From contig JAYKIS010000003.1 of assembly GCA_035286125.1 (NCBI GenBank), forward strand, positions 1 through 64,000: a stretch of 64,000 nucleotides of DNA, given 5' to 3'. A program made the translations under genes and the position numbers. Of the stretch, positions 16,678 through 24,582 are shown one piece after another; positions within the stretch are counted from its first letter, which is position 1; the number at the start of each line of letters is the position of its first letter. The notes under the pieces are model-generated. The model was given only the letters and a program-made list of their open reading frames with translations. It did no database searches and was not told the origin of the DNA. Origin of the DNA: VGJW01 sp035286125. Its GTDB lineage: Bacteria > Cyanobacteriota > Sericytochromatia > S15B-MN24 > VGJW01.

Positions 16678-16953
16678 TCAGCGTCCCCCACCCACCCAGC
16701 CCATCACGGCCAGGAGCACCAGAACCACCAGGACCCGGACGCCTGCGCCGCTCCTGCGCTGGCCCGAACGCCAAGCAGCCCGGGACGAGTAGGACAAGCC
16801 CGTTCCCGGCAAGCCGGTTGTCGCCCGTATCCCCTCCTCATCAAGCGTCACGCGGGCGCCACGCCTGCCGAAGGACAGCGAAGGCCGCCCCATGCCCAGG
16901 TTGAGGCTGATGCCAGGCAACAGCCGTATCGTCCTGCGAAATCTCCAGCCCAC
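16678..16953 (-). CDS. DUF4236 domain protein with C-terminal membrane segment
   Basis: A GTG at 16953 after GGGGGA starts a 91-residue protein whose N-terminal half matches DUF4236: GWRFRRTIRLLPGISLNLG, then SLSFGRRGARVTL, then TGLPGTGLSYS. The C-terminal VRVLVVLVLLAVMGWVGGG is a transmembrane helix. DUF4236 is a short beta domain of unknown function, usually near the membrane. An ATG a few codons upstream is also in frame. It may be cotranscribed with the DUF2231 gene 50 bases upstream. Confidence 0.75.
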   Translation of the reverse strand: MGWRFRRTIRLLPGISLNLGMGRPSLSFGRRGARVTLDEEGIRATTGLPGTGLSYSSRAAWRSGQRRSGAGVRVLVVLVLLAVMGWVGGGR

Positions 16954-17003
16954 GTCGTCCCCCGTGATCATCATGCCCGGAACGCCCCATTCGCGCGGGG
17001 ACC

Positions 17004-17504
17004 TCAGTCTTCGTGCCCGTTGGGGTTCGACTGCCGGTCGGTTGCCGGGATGCGGCGGGCATCGGCTGCTCCGTGACGATAAACGAGTTCTCCGCCGCTG
17101 GCGCCAGCCCGAATTCCTAACCCCACGGCGGCTCCGGTCCCCGTCGTCGAAGCCAAGGCCAACCATGGACCGGCGGGTGTCGCCTGAAGCAGCAGGGCGC
17201 CCGCACCCAAGGCTGTCGAGGCGGCCATCGCCCAGACGAACTGTTCGGCAAGCTCTTCATGCCTCTCCAGGGCCTCATCCGGAATCTGGCCCTCGAGAAG
17301 TTCTTCCTCAGCCTCGCCGGTTCGCATCGCCAGCACACCGCTGGCCGTCGTGACGACCTGCAAGAACAGGACGACGCCCCAGGTCCGGAACGGTAGCCAT
17401 TGCCGTCGCGAGGCCAGCAGGACGCCAAAGCCCACGAACGGCAGCACGATGGCGAGTCCGAGCGGCACGTGAACGAGCGCGGGATGGAATGGAACAGCAT
17501 CCAT
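17004..17504 (-). CDS. DUF2231 family membrane protein
   Basis: ATG 17504 with AGGA 8 bases upstream begins MDAVPFHPALVHVPLGLAIV, which contains the DUF2231 signature H-P-x-(L)-V-H-x-P-(L/I)-G. The 166-residue protein has four hydrophobic helices with a charged loop (EAEEELLEGQIPDEALERHEE cut by turns) between helices 2 and 3. Members are small integral membrane proteins of unknown function, in some cases linked to haem or cytochromes; the conserved His residues would suit this, but this is inference. Confidence 0.8.
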   Translation of the reverse strand: MDAVPFHPALVHVPLGLAIVLPFVGFGVLLASRRQWLPFRTWGVVLFLQVVTTASGVLAMRTGEAEEELLEGQIPDEALERHEELAEQFVWAMAASTALGAGALLLQATPAGPWLALASTTGTGAAVGLGIRAGASGGELVYRHGAADARRIPATDRQSNPNGHED

Positions 17505-17610
17505 AGGGAACATCCTGAAACGGACCACTCCGGGCGCGCCACTTCCACGTAGGCCAGCGAAATCCGTCCCCGAAGCAGGGACTGCGGCCATCCGGGGTCC
17601 CAAAGCAGAA

Positions 17611-17639
17611 TCCCTTCCATCTGAAACAGACGGAAGGGA
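17611..17639 (-). terminator. Strong hairpin after tRNA-Pro
   Basis: A 13-bp stem (17611-17623 with 17627-17639, one G-U pair, AAA/TTT loop) starts 7 bases after the tRNA 3' end on the minus strand. It is followed there by TTCTGCTTTGG rather than a clean U-run, so it may be a weak intrinsic terminator or a processing signal. Confidence 0.5.
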
Positions 17640-17645
17640 CCCCAG

Positions 17646-17719
<74 letters not shown>

Positions 17720-17730
17720 AACAGAGGATG

Positions 17731-17736
17731 ATGATA
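17731..17736 (-). promoter_or_regulatory. Extended -10 (TGC-TATCAT) of tRNA-Pro
   Basis: On the minus strand TGCTATCAT ends 11 bases before the tRNA 5' end. The same TGCTA-type element precedes the two other tRNA genes in the window. Confidence 0.55.
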
Positions 17737-17779
17737 GCAGCCCGCCCCATGCTGGTCCAGAGGCCGGGTCCCCGACCGG

Positions 17780-18232
17780 TCAGACCAGCAGGTCGAGAAT
17801 CAGGCCCCGGATGGCATCGAGCCGCCCTGCCAGATCCACCACGCCGGACTGACTCTTCAGGACATCCTCGGATAGCTGCTCCAGATCCTGATCCAGCGTC
17901 CGCAGGATGGCCAGCGTCCGGTTGCGCCGGTCCGTATGCTGGTCGACCCGACCGAGACGCTCGTGCACCCGCTTGATGAAGCGCCTCACCAGCTCCCTGT
18001 AAGCGGCCAACTCCCCCATCGAGGGGCGCTCCATCAACCTCCTGGCCTGACGCTCGATGTCGGCAACCAGATCCTCGGCACTCCCCGGCGCGTGGCTCGC
18101 GCGCGGCACCGCGGCCAACTGGTCCTGGAAGCTTGCAGGGCCGACCCCGGCGACCTCACGGGCCGGCGAAGGGCGATCCTGCCTGAGCGGCGTGGCCGAC
18201 CCGCGGCCATCCTGCCCAACCTTGAGGTCCAT
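17780..18232 (-). CDS. yaaR: YaaR family (DUF327) protein
   Basis: A 150-residue protein with a polar N-terminus and a helical C-terminal domain containing LMERPSMGELAAYRELVRRF and IKRVHERLG, the DUF327/YaaR hallmark. B. subtilis YaaR is of unclear function; relatives occur near flagellar or replication genes. The start is the ATG at 18232. It has no ribosome site, but TACGAT sits exactly six bases upstream, so the mRNA is probably leaderless. It is divergent from the UvrD-type helicase. Confidence 0.8.
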   Translation of the reverse strand: MDLKVGQDGRGSATPLRQDRPSPAREVAGVGPASFQDQLAAVPRASHAPGSAEDLVADIERQARRLMERPSMGELAAYRELVRRFIKRVHERLGRVDQHTDRRNRTLAILRTLDQDLEQLSEDVLKSQSGVVDLAGRLDAIRGLILDLLV

Positions 18233-18238
18233 GGGTGC

Positions 18239-18244
18239 ATCGTA
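18239..18244 (-). promoter_or_regulatory. Leaderless -10 element (TACGAT) of yaaR
   Basis: On the minus strand TACGAT-GCACCC-ATG puts the start codon at the expected +1. There is no Shine-Dalgarno sequence. Confidence 0.6.
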
Positions 18245-18270
18245 CCCGGGAACGGTCTCTGAAGCCGTGA

Positions 18271-18276
18271 TACGCT
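18271..18276 (+). promoter_or_regulatory. Possible -10 element (TACGCT) of the helicase gene
   Basis: TACGCT lies 17 bases before the helicase ATG, back to back with the yaaR promoter in a 61-base divergent gap. A TACGCT also lies upstream of rpsF. Confidence 0.35.
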
Positions 18277-18293
18277 GGACCAGCCTTGTTCCG

Positions 18294-20219
18294 ATGAGCC
18301 AGCTTTTCCTGCACGACACCCTGTTGGACGGTCTCAACCCCGCCCAACTTCAGGCCGTGACCACGATTGACGGGCCGGTCCTCGTGATTGCCGCCCCAGG
18401 CTCGGGCAAGACCAGCGTCCTGACGCGCCGCATTGCCCGCATGGTCCGTCAGGGCATCAAGCCCGAGGCCATCCTGGCCGTCACGTTCACCCGGAAGGCT
18501 GCGGGCGAGATGGCCGAGCGTGTGGGCTTGCTGCTGGGTAACAAGGGCGTCCACGACGGCCTGACCATCGCGACCTTCAACAGCCTCGGCATGAAGCTCA
18601 TCCAGCAGCACCATACGGCGCTGAGCTACGCACGCCCGCCGCGACTGCTTCTGGAGCAAGGCCAACGCATGGTGCTGGACATGGTGCGTAAGGAGCTCCG
18701 GGCCGAGGTCTCCGCGCAGGACATGGCTGCGTTCATCTCGTGGAACAAGAGCAGGCTGGTCCCGCCGGACCAGGTGCGCAGCGTCAGTGCCGACCCGCGG
18801 GATGCCGTGCTGGCGCAGGCATATGCCAAGTATGAGGATTGGCTCCGGACGCGGGGTGTCTATGACTTCGACGACCAGATCGTGTTGCCGGTTCGTCTGC
18901 TGGAGAAGCAACCGGACATCCGGGCAAGCGTGCAGGCCACATGGACCCACCTGCTCATCGACGAGTTCCAGGATACGAACCGTGCCCAATACCGCCTGGC
19001 GAGGCTGCTCGCGGGGGAGCGGATGAACCTCTTTGCCGTCGGGGACGATGCGCAGGGGATCTACGGGTTCCGCGCGGCTGAGTTGGACAACCTGCTTGGC
19101 TTCGAGCGGGACTTCCCCGGCACGACGCGCATCATGATGGAGCAGAACTACCGCTCGACACCCCAGATCCTTGACTTGGCCAACCGTCTGATTCGTCACA
19201 ACAGCAAGCAGATCGAGAAGACAATCCGGGCGGTCAAGCCCCCCGGGGAACCCTGGGAGCAGTGCATCTGCGGAGATTCCTTCCAGGAAGCAGAGTGGGT
19301 CGTGAGCCGCATTCAGGCCCTCGCAAGCCGTGGTCATCCGCTGGACGAGATCGCCGTCCTCTACCGCACCCATGCGCAGGCAGGTCTCCTGATCGAGCAA
19401 CTGGACCAAGCCAGGATCCCCTACTCGGCCAAACGCAGCGGGAGTTTCCTGGAGCATCCCGGCTTGCAGGAGCTGCTCGGCTACCTGCGCCTGGTCCCGC
19501 CCTCGAGCGGCATGGCCGATCTGGGCCTCGAGGCCCTGCTCAAGCGTCGCGGGGCGACGGCCGAGACCATCTCGGCCCTGACCGGCACCGCACGCATGCG
19601 CAAGACCGCCTTGCTGGACATCTGCCGGGATGCACGGTCGTGCCCGCTCCCGACGCTGGCCCAGCAGCAGGTTGTCCTCCAGACCGTCGCCATGATCGAT
19701 AGTTGGCGTCGCTTCAAGGAGCCCGTCGACAAGCTGATCCTGAAGATTCTCGAGGATACTCGCCTGCGGGGCCAACTGGAGAACAGCCGCAAGGAAGAGG
19801 CACGGCAGAAGCTGGACGTGCTGTCCACGTTCCACGCGATGGCCCAGCGCTGGGCCTGCAAGTCCGCTGGCGAACTGCTGCGTCGGGTCGATGACAGCCT
19901 GAAGCCCCGCAAGCCCAAGGGTCGCCAGAAAGCCGTCCAACTGGTGACGATCCACGCGTCCAAGGGCCTCGAATGGGACACGGTCTTCCTGATGGGCCTC
20001 GAAGAGGAAACCCTGCCCTACCAGGTCGCCATCGAGGAGGGGGGCATCGCCGAGGAGCGCCGCCTCTGCTACGTCGCCGTCACCCGCGCCAAGTCCCGAC
20101 TCATGCTCAGCCACAGCAACCAACGCATCCGCTTCGGTCACCGAAGGGATGCCATACCGTCCCGTTTCCTGAGCGAGATGGGCGCCGGAACCCCTGCCCC
20201 GGAGGTTCGTGAGGCATGA
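18294..20219 (+). CDS. UvrD/PcrA/Rep-type superfamily 1 DNA helicase
   Basis: The 641-residue protein holds the SF1A helicase motifs in order: Q-motif LNPAQLQAVTT, Walker A AAPGSGKTSVL, motif Ia (TFTRKAAGEM), Walker B LLIDEFQDTN, motif III (VGDDAQGIYGFR), QNYRS, motif V (TIHASKGLEWDTVFLMGLEEE) and motif VI (RRLCYVAVTRAKSRL). It is a 3'-5' DNA translocase of the UvrD/Rep/PcrA group, acting in repair or in clearing replication blocks. At 641 residues it is slightly shorter than PcrA or UvrD and lacks the long C-terminal tail. The cation exchanger gene overlaps its stop by 4 bases. Confidence 0.93.
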   Translation: MSQLFLHDTLLDGLNPAQLQAVTTIDGPVLVIAAPGSGKTSVLTRRIARMVRQGIKPEAILAVTFTRKAAGEMAERVGLLLGNKGVHDGLTIATFNSLGMKLIQQHHTALSYARPPRLLLEQGQRMVLDMVRKELRAEVSAQDMAAFISWNKSRLVPPDQVRSVSADPRDAVLAQAYAKYEDWLRTRGVYDFDDQIVLPVRLLEKQPDIRASVQATWTHLLIDEFQDTNRAQYRLARLLAGERMNLFAVGDDAQGIYGFRAAELDNLLGFERDFPGTTRIMMEQNYRSTPQILDLANRLIRHNSKQIEKTIRAVKPPGEPWEQCICGDSFQEAEWVVSRIQALASRGHPLDEIAVLYRTHAQAGLLIEQLDQARIPYSAKRSGSFLEHPGLQELLGYLRLVPPSSGMADLGLEALLKRRGATAETISALTGTARMRKTALLDICRDARSCPLPTLAQQQVVLQTVAMIDSWRRFKEPVDKLILKILEDTRLRGQLENSRKEEARQKLDVLSTFHAMAQRWACKSAGELLRRVDDSLKPRKPKGRQKAVQLVTIHASKGLEWDTVFLMGLEEETLPYQVAIEEGGIAEERRLCYVAVTRAKSRLMLSHSNQRIRFGHRRDAIPSRFLSEMGAGTPAPEVREA

Positions 20220-21247
20220 CCCTGTTCATCGACATCGTCGCCCTGGTGGCGCTCATCGCCGTCGTCATCTGGTTCTGCGAGTTGTTCACGAATGCCATCG
20301 AATGGACCGGAAAGAAGCTGGGTCTGAACGAGGGGGCGGTCGGCAGTGTCCTGGCCGCCGTCGGCACGGCCTTGCCGGAGACGGTGGTGCCCCTGATCGC
20401 GCTCGTGGGCGGCTGGCTGGCAGGTCATCAGGCGGGCGGAGCCGTCGCCGAGGGGGCCATCTTGGGCGCACCCTTCATGCTGGCAACCTTGGCGATGTTC
20501 GTCACCGGCGTCGCCGTCATCGTCTACACGCGCAGGGGCAGGCGGACGGCCGTCATCGCGGTCAACAGCAAGGTGATGGGCCGTGACCTCACGACCTTCC
20601 TCGTGACGTTCGTGGCGGCCATCGGCGTTTCCTTCCTGCCGGTCATCCAGCTGGGCCCCGTGACGCTCAAGCAGCTGGCAGCCCTGCCCTTCCTCGCCGC
20701 CTACGGCCTCTATGTCGCCCGCACGCTTGCGGACGAAGGCGAGATGGAGGGTGACCTCCTTCCCCTGACCTTCGATGGCAAGCGGGACGAGCCGCGCGGA
20801 GGCATCGTGGCCCTGCAGGTCATCGTCGCCCTGCTGGGCATCGTGGGGACGGCCCACTTCTTCGTCGAGCGCCTGCAGCACCTGGCCGAAATCGTGCATC
20901 TGAATCCGCTCATCCTGTCGCTGCTGATCACGCCCATTGCGACGGAGCTGCCCGAGAAGCTCAACAGCGTCCTCTGGATCGGGGCCCGAAAGGACACCCT
21001 TGCGCTCGGGAACCTGACAGGAGCCATGGTTTTCCAGACCTGTATCCCGATGGCCGTGGGCATGGCCTTGACACCGTGGGTGCTCAGCCCGTCGTCACTG
21101 CTCGCGGCCGGCCTGACGGTCCTCGCGTCCGGCCTGATGATCATCCAGCTTCGGGTCCGTGGGGAGTTGACGCCTGTGGTCCTGCTGGCCGGCGGAATCT
21201 TCTACCTGATGTTCGCCGCGGGCCTGTTCGCATTCCGACTGTGGTGA
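20216..21247 (+). CDS. Sodium/calcium exchanger (CaCA) family membrane protein
   Basis: The 343-residue membrane protein has two inverted alpha-repeats, GSVLAAVGTALPETVVPLIA (helices 2-3) and ITPIATELPEKLNSVLWIGA. The acidic residues in TALPE and TELPE are the cation ligands of the CaCA superfamily. About ten hydrophobic helices surround a cytoplasmic loop. It would exchange Ca2+ or another cation for Na+ or H+. Its ATG overlaps the helicase stop (ATGA), an odd pairing that probably reflects tight packing. Confidence 0.85.
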   Translation: MTLFIDIVALVALIAVVIWFCELFTNAIEWTGKKLGLNEGAVGSVLAAVGTALPETVVPLIALVGGWLAGHQAGGAVAEGAILGAPFMLATLAMFVTGVAVIVYTRRGRRTAVIAVNSKVMGRDLTTFLVTFVAAIGVSFLPVIQLGPVTLKQLAALPFLAAYGLYVARTLADEGEMEGDLLPLTFDGKRDEPRGGIVALQVIVALLGIVGTAHFFVERLQHLAEIVHLNPLILSLLITPIATELPEKLNSVLWIGARKDTLALGNLTGAMVFQTCIPMAVGMALTPWVLSPSSLLAAGLTVLASGLMIIQLRVRGELTPVVLLAGGIFYLMFAAGLFAFRLW

Positions 21248-21261
21248 CGGTGCCTGCGTGC

Positions 21262-21267
21262 TAGCAT
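21262..21267 (+). promoter_or_regulatory. Extended -10 (TGC-TAGCAT) of tRNA-Ser
   Basis: TAGCAT with the upstream TGC lies 9 bases before the tRNA. The surrounding 12-mer GTGCTAGCATGA recurs exactly upstream of nif3 on the other strand (51827-51838). Confidence 0.6.
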
Positions 21268-21276
21268 GACGTGTCT

Positions 21277-21361
21277 GGAGGAGTGGCGGAGCGGTCGATC
21301 GCGCCGGTCTTGAAAACCGGAGATGGGCAACCATCCGTGGGTTCGAATCCCACCTCCTCCG
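21277..21361 (+). tRNA. tRNA-Ser (anticodon TGA)
   Basis: The 85-base RNA has acceptor stem GGAGGAG/CTCCTCC, anticodon stem CCGGT/ACCGG around CTTGAAA, a long variable arm (GATGGGCAACCATC, self-pairing) typical of class II tRNAs, and a T-arm with GTTCGAATC. CCA is not encoded. UGA reads UCN codons. Confidence 0.95.
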
Positions 21362-21384
21362 CCTGATTGTCACGAGGTCGACGC

Positions 21385-21951
21385 ATGCCCTTCACTTTCG
21401 AGAATCTCGGCCTGCCGGGCGTGGTCCTCGCCCGGCCGCGGACGTTCGCCGACGCCCGGGGCTTCTTCAGGGAAACCTTCAAGGCTTCGGACTTTGCGGC
21501 GGCAGGTATCCCGGACACCTTCCTGCAGGACAACCTGTCCTTCTCGCGCAGGGGTACCGTGCGGGGCCTGCACTACCAGGTCGCGCCCCACGCCCAGGGC
21601 AAGCTGGTCCAATGTGTCTCCGGCCGCATCTGGGATGTTGCCGTGGACATCCGCCCCGGCAGCGCGACCTTCGGCCAGTGGGTCGCCGCAGAGTTGACGG
21701 AGGAGGGTGGCGAGGCCCTTTTCATCCCCGAGGACTTCGCCCACGGCTTCCAGGTCCTGAGCGAGACGGCCCTCGTGTCCTACAAGTGCACCAGGCAGTT
21801 CGACGGCCCCTCGGAAGGGAGCATCCGCTGGAATGATCCTGAACTTGCCGTGGCCTGGCCGCTGCCCGGGGAGGCCGTGCTCTCGGATCGCGATGGCGCA
21901 AGTCCCTTCCTGCGCGACCGGGTCCTTTCCGCCCCCTTGCCCACGACCTGA
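21385..21951 (+). CDS. rfbC: dTDP-4-dehydrorhamnose 3,5-epimerase
   Basis: The 188-residue cupin fits RmlC length. Diagnostic segments are DARGFFRETF, QDNLSFSRRGTVRGLHYQ (with the catalytic His), VSGRIWDVAVDIRPGSATFG, IPEDFAHGFQVLSE and the tyrosine in SYKCTRQFD. The enzyme epimerises C3 and C5 in dTDP-L-rhamnose synthesis. No rfbA, B or D is in the window. The ATG has GAGG 7 bases upstream and lies 23 bases after tRNA-Ser, so it may be transcribed from the tRNA promoter. The next gene encodes an exported protein. Confidence 0.9.
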   Translation: MPFTFENLGLPGVVLARPRTFADARGFFRETFKASDFAAAGIPDTFLQDNLSFSRRGTVRGLHYQVAPHAQGKLVQCVSGRIWDVAVDIRPGSATFGQWVAAELTEEGGEALFIPEDFAHGFQVLSETALVSYKCTRQFDGPSEGSIRWNDPELAVAWPLPGEAVLSDRDGASPFLRDRVLSAPLPTT

Positions 21952-21969
21952 ATCCAGACCGAGGTAGCC

Positions 21970-22893
21970 GTGCCCCTCCCCGCCCTGTTGCTCGCTGCCG
22001 TTCCCGCCATCGCCACGCCGCCGCTCCCGCAAGAGCCCCGTGGGGGCACATCCCGGGAGGTCGAGGTCCGTGTCGAGGTCCGGGACGCCACCTCCTCGGC
22101 AGCCCCGGGAACCGTGGAAGAGGTGCGGACCACCGTGGTCACCACCGGCGCCGAAGGTCCCCGAAAGCGGCCGGGCCCCCTCGACGGCTTCTGGTTCGAT
22201 CTCGAGACAGGTCCCTTGCTGATCGCCCGTAACGATGCCCAGTACGGACCGAACGACGGCACATTCTTCACGGCGGGCGACCTGATGCAAAACAGGAACC
22301 TGCTTCCGTCCCAGCGCGTGGTCGCCGAGGCCCGGTTCTGGGACACCGAAAGCCTGATTTTCCTATATGCCCCCCTCGACCTGACGACGCGCGTGGTCCT
22401 GCCCAAGGACATCACCTTCCAGGACACGGCCTTTGCACGTGGCACCGTGGTCGATGCCCGGTACAAGTTCGAAGGCTGGCGCCTGTCATGGCTGCATCGG
22501 GTCGCGGGAACCTGGGAAGACGGCTTCGAAGTCGGTTTGACGAACCAGATCCGCAACGCCATCGTCTCGTTTTCGGACGTTCAGGGCCTCAAGTATGACG
22601 ACGAGCAGGACATTGGCTGGGTGCCGGCCCTCAAGGTCCGCTGGCGCAAGCCGTTGCCGCAGGGCATGTCCTTCGTCTGGGAGGCTGATGCCAGTTCCAC
22701 CCTCGGCTTGCTGCCGGTGAAGGGGGGCCTGCTGGATACGGCCGCGACGCTTCTTATTCCGCTGCAGAGGAAGCTGGACACCTTTTTCCGCGTGCGTCTC
22801 GTCAACGGCGGGGCCACCGTGGCCGAGCGGAGGATCTTCAACGACAGCGACTTCTATGCGGGCCTCGTGGGCCTGCGGTGGCGCGTTCGGTAA
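21970..22893 (+). CDS. Exported protein of unknown function, beta-rich
   Basis: GTG 21970 with GAGG 5 bases upstream starts a 307-residue protein with a signal peptide (MPLPALLLAAVPAIATPP). After a 60-residue linker rich in Val, Glu and Thr comes a domain with alternating hydrophobic strands and many aromatics (FWFDLETGPLLIA, WRLSWLHRVAGTWEDG, VPALKVRWRKPLPQGMSFV) and a C-terminal LVGLRWRVR ending in Arg. This resembles an outer-membrane beta-barrel or a beta-propeller, but I recognise no family. It follows rfbC by 18 bases and is probably cotranscribed. Confidence 0.6.
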   Translation: MPLPALLLAAVPAIATPPLPQEPRGGTSREVEVRVEVRDATSSAAPGTVEEVRTTVVTTGAEGPRKRPGPLDGFWFDLETGPLLIARNDAQYGPNDGTFFTAGDLMQNRNLLPSQRVVAEARFWDTESLIFLYAPLDLTTRVVLPKDITFQDTAFARGTVVDARYKFEGWRLSWLHRVAGTWEDGFEVGLTNQIRNAIVSFSDVQGLKYDDEQDIGWVPALKVRWRKPLPQGMSFVWEADASSTLGLLPVKGGLLDTAATLLIPLQRKLDTFFRVRLVNGGATVAERRIFNDSDFYAGLVGLRWRVR

Positions 22894-22943
22894 CAAGCGC
22901 AGCCCCTGACCGGCCAGAGCCCCCGGGAAACGGCGTCATGGCC

Positions 22944-22949
22944 TAGAAT
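22944..22949 (+). promoter_or_regulatory. Possible -10 element (TAGAAT) of the aldehyde dehydrogenase
   Basis: TAGAAT is followed by GGGCAGTTGCCC, a small inverted repeat at the expected start of transcription, which could be an operator. The leader to the ATG is about 75 bases. No -35 box is obvious. Confidence 0.35.
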
Positions 22950-23028
22950 TGGGCAGTTGCCCAGCCTACTTCGCCGACGTCGTCCAGCGCGCTGGTATCC
23001 GTCGGCTTCATGGACAAGGAGTCCTGCC

Positions 23029-24510
23029 ATGTCGGCCACCCTGACCCTGCCCCAGACCCCCCTGTGGATCGATGGTGCCGCTGTGCCGGCAACGTCGGGC
23101 CAGTCGCTGACCGTCGCCAGCTCCGCAACCGAGGAACTGATCGCCGAACTTGGCGTGGCGGGCAAGGACGATGTCGACCGCGCCGTCGCGGCGGCGCGCA
23201 AGGCCTTCGGGCGGTGGGCGACGACGCCGGCGGGCAAGCGGACCCGCATCCTCAACAAGGCCGCCGACCTCATCCGCGCGCGCGCAGGGGAGCTGGCCGA
23301 GCTCGAGAGCCGCAACAACGGCAAGCCCGTCGCGCACTGCAAGGGCGAGATCCTCTCGGGTGCCGAGGTCTTCGAATTCTTCGCCGGCGCCGCAACCAAG
23401 ATCAGCGGTGAGACCGTCCCCGCCATCATGCCCGGTACCCTGTCCCTGACCGTCAAGGAACCCATCGGGGTATGCGCCCAGATCATTCCCTGGAACTACC
23501 CGTTCATGATGGCGAGCTGGAAGCTGGCTCCCGCGCTGGCCGCCGGCTGCTGCATCGTTCTGAAGCCATCCGAGCTCACGCCCCTGACCGCCATGAAGCT
23601 CGCGGAAATCCTGGCGGAAGCCGGTCTACCGGCAGGCGTGCTCAACGTCGTCCACGGTCCCGGCGAGACGGTCGGCAACTGGCTGGTCACCCATCCGGGC
23701 GTCGACAAGGTTGCCTTTACGGGTGGCACGGACACGGGCCGGGCCATCATGGCCGCTGCAGCAGGGAGGCTCAAGCGCCTGACGCTTGAACTGGGCGGCA
23801 AGTCGCCCAGCGTGGTCTTCGCCGACGTCGATGTCGAGGCTGTCGCCGCAGCCTCGGTCCATGCCATCTTCTACAGCGCCGGGCAATCCTGCGAGGCCCG
23901 CAGCCGCATTCTGGTCGAGCAGCCGATCCATGACCGCTTCGTCGAGGCCTTCGTGGCCAAGGCAAGCAAACTGGTGGTCGGCGATCCGACCCACGAGGCC
24001 ACCCACGTGGGCTCGCTGATCTCCGAAGGGCACCTCGCCAAGGTGGACGGCTTCGTCCAGCGTGCGGTTGCCGCCGGAGCCACTGTCGCCCTCGGAGGCA
24101 AGCGTGCCGAGGCGCCTGCCAAAGGTCACTTCTACATGCCGACCGTCCTGACCGGCGTCACGGCAGAGCACGAGGTCTTCCAGCAGGAGGTCTTCGGGCC
24201 CGTCGTCACCATCACCCCCTTCTCCTCGGAGGCCGAGGCCCTCAAGCTGGCCAACGGCACCGACTATGGCCTTTTCGCCTCGGTGTGGACCCGGGATCTG
24301 GCCCGAGGCCTTAGGATGGCTCAGGGCATCAGTTCGGGCGGCGTGGGCATCAACCAGCCCTTCACCGCCTTCTCGGGCCTGCCGTTCGGCGGAACGAAGC
24401 AGTCCGGCCTCGGACGTGAACTCTCGGTCCGCAGCCTCGATGCCTACCTCGAAGAGAAGGCCATCATGGCCAACACGACGGACAAGGTCTTCAATCCGTT
24501 CGGACTCTAG
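23029..24510 (+). CDS. NAD(P)-dependent aldehyde dehydrogenase (betaine-aldehyde/aminobutyraldehyde type)
   Basis: The 493-residue enzyme shows the ALDH active site: Asn in IPWNYPFMM, Glu in LTLELGGKSPS and the nucleophilic Cys in YSAGQSCEARSR. The coenzyme loop FTGGTDTGRAI and the ending segment GVGINQPFTAFSGLPFGGTK are also seen. Similarity to BADH-like family members (ISGETVPAIMPG and VKEPIGVCAQI) suggests amino-aldehydes such as betaine or aminobutyraldehyde as substrates, without certainty. A good AAGGAG ribosome site precedes the ATG. A strong intrinsic terminator follows the gene, so it is a single-gene unit. Confidence 0.9.
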   Translation: MSATLTLPQTPLWIDGAAVPATSGQSLTVASSATEELIAELGVAGKDDVDRAVAAARKAFGRWATTPAGKRTRILNKAADLIRARAGELAELESRNNGKPVAHCKGEILSGAEVFEFFAGAATKISGETVPAIMPGTLSLTVKEPIGVCAQIIPWNYPFMMASWKLAPALAAGCCIVLKPSELTPLTAMKLAEILAEAGLPAGVLNVVHGPGETVGNWLVTHPGVDKVAFTGGTDTGRAIMAAAAGRLKRLTLELGGKSPSVVFADVDVEAVAAASVHAIFYSAGQSCEARSRILVEQPIHDRFVEAFVAKASKLVVGDPTHEATHVGSLISEGHLAKVDGFVQRAVAAGATVALGGKRAEAPAKGHFYMPTVLTGVTAEHEVFQQEVFGPVVTITPFSSEAEALKLANGTDYGLFASVWTRDLARGLRMAQGISSGGVGINQPFTAFSGLPFGGTKQSGLGRELSVRSLDAYLEEKAIMANTTDKVFNPFGL

Positions 24511-24518
24511 CGTGCACG

Positions 24519-24566
24519 GCCCCGACCGGACAGCATGGCGGTTGCCCGGTCGGGGCACGTTTTTTC
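24519..24566 (+). terminator. Rho-independent terminator after the aldehyde dehydrogenase
   Basis: GCCCCGACCGG (24519-24529) pairs perfectly with CCGGTCGGGGC in an 11-bp stem, followed by ACG and six T. It separates the dehydrogenase from cysK. Confidence 0.9.
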
Positions 24567-24582
24567 AATCAGGTCTTCAGGC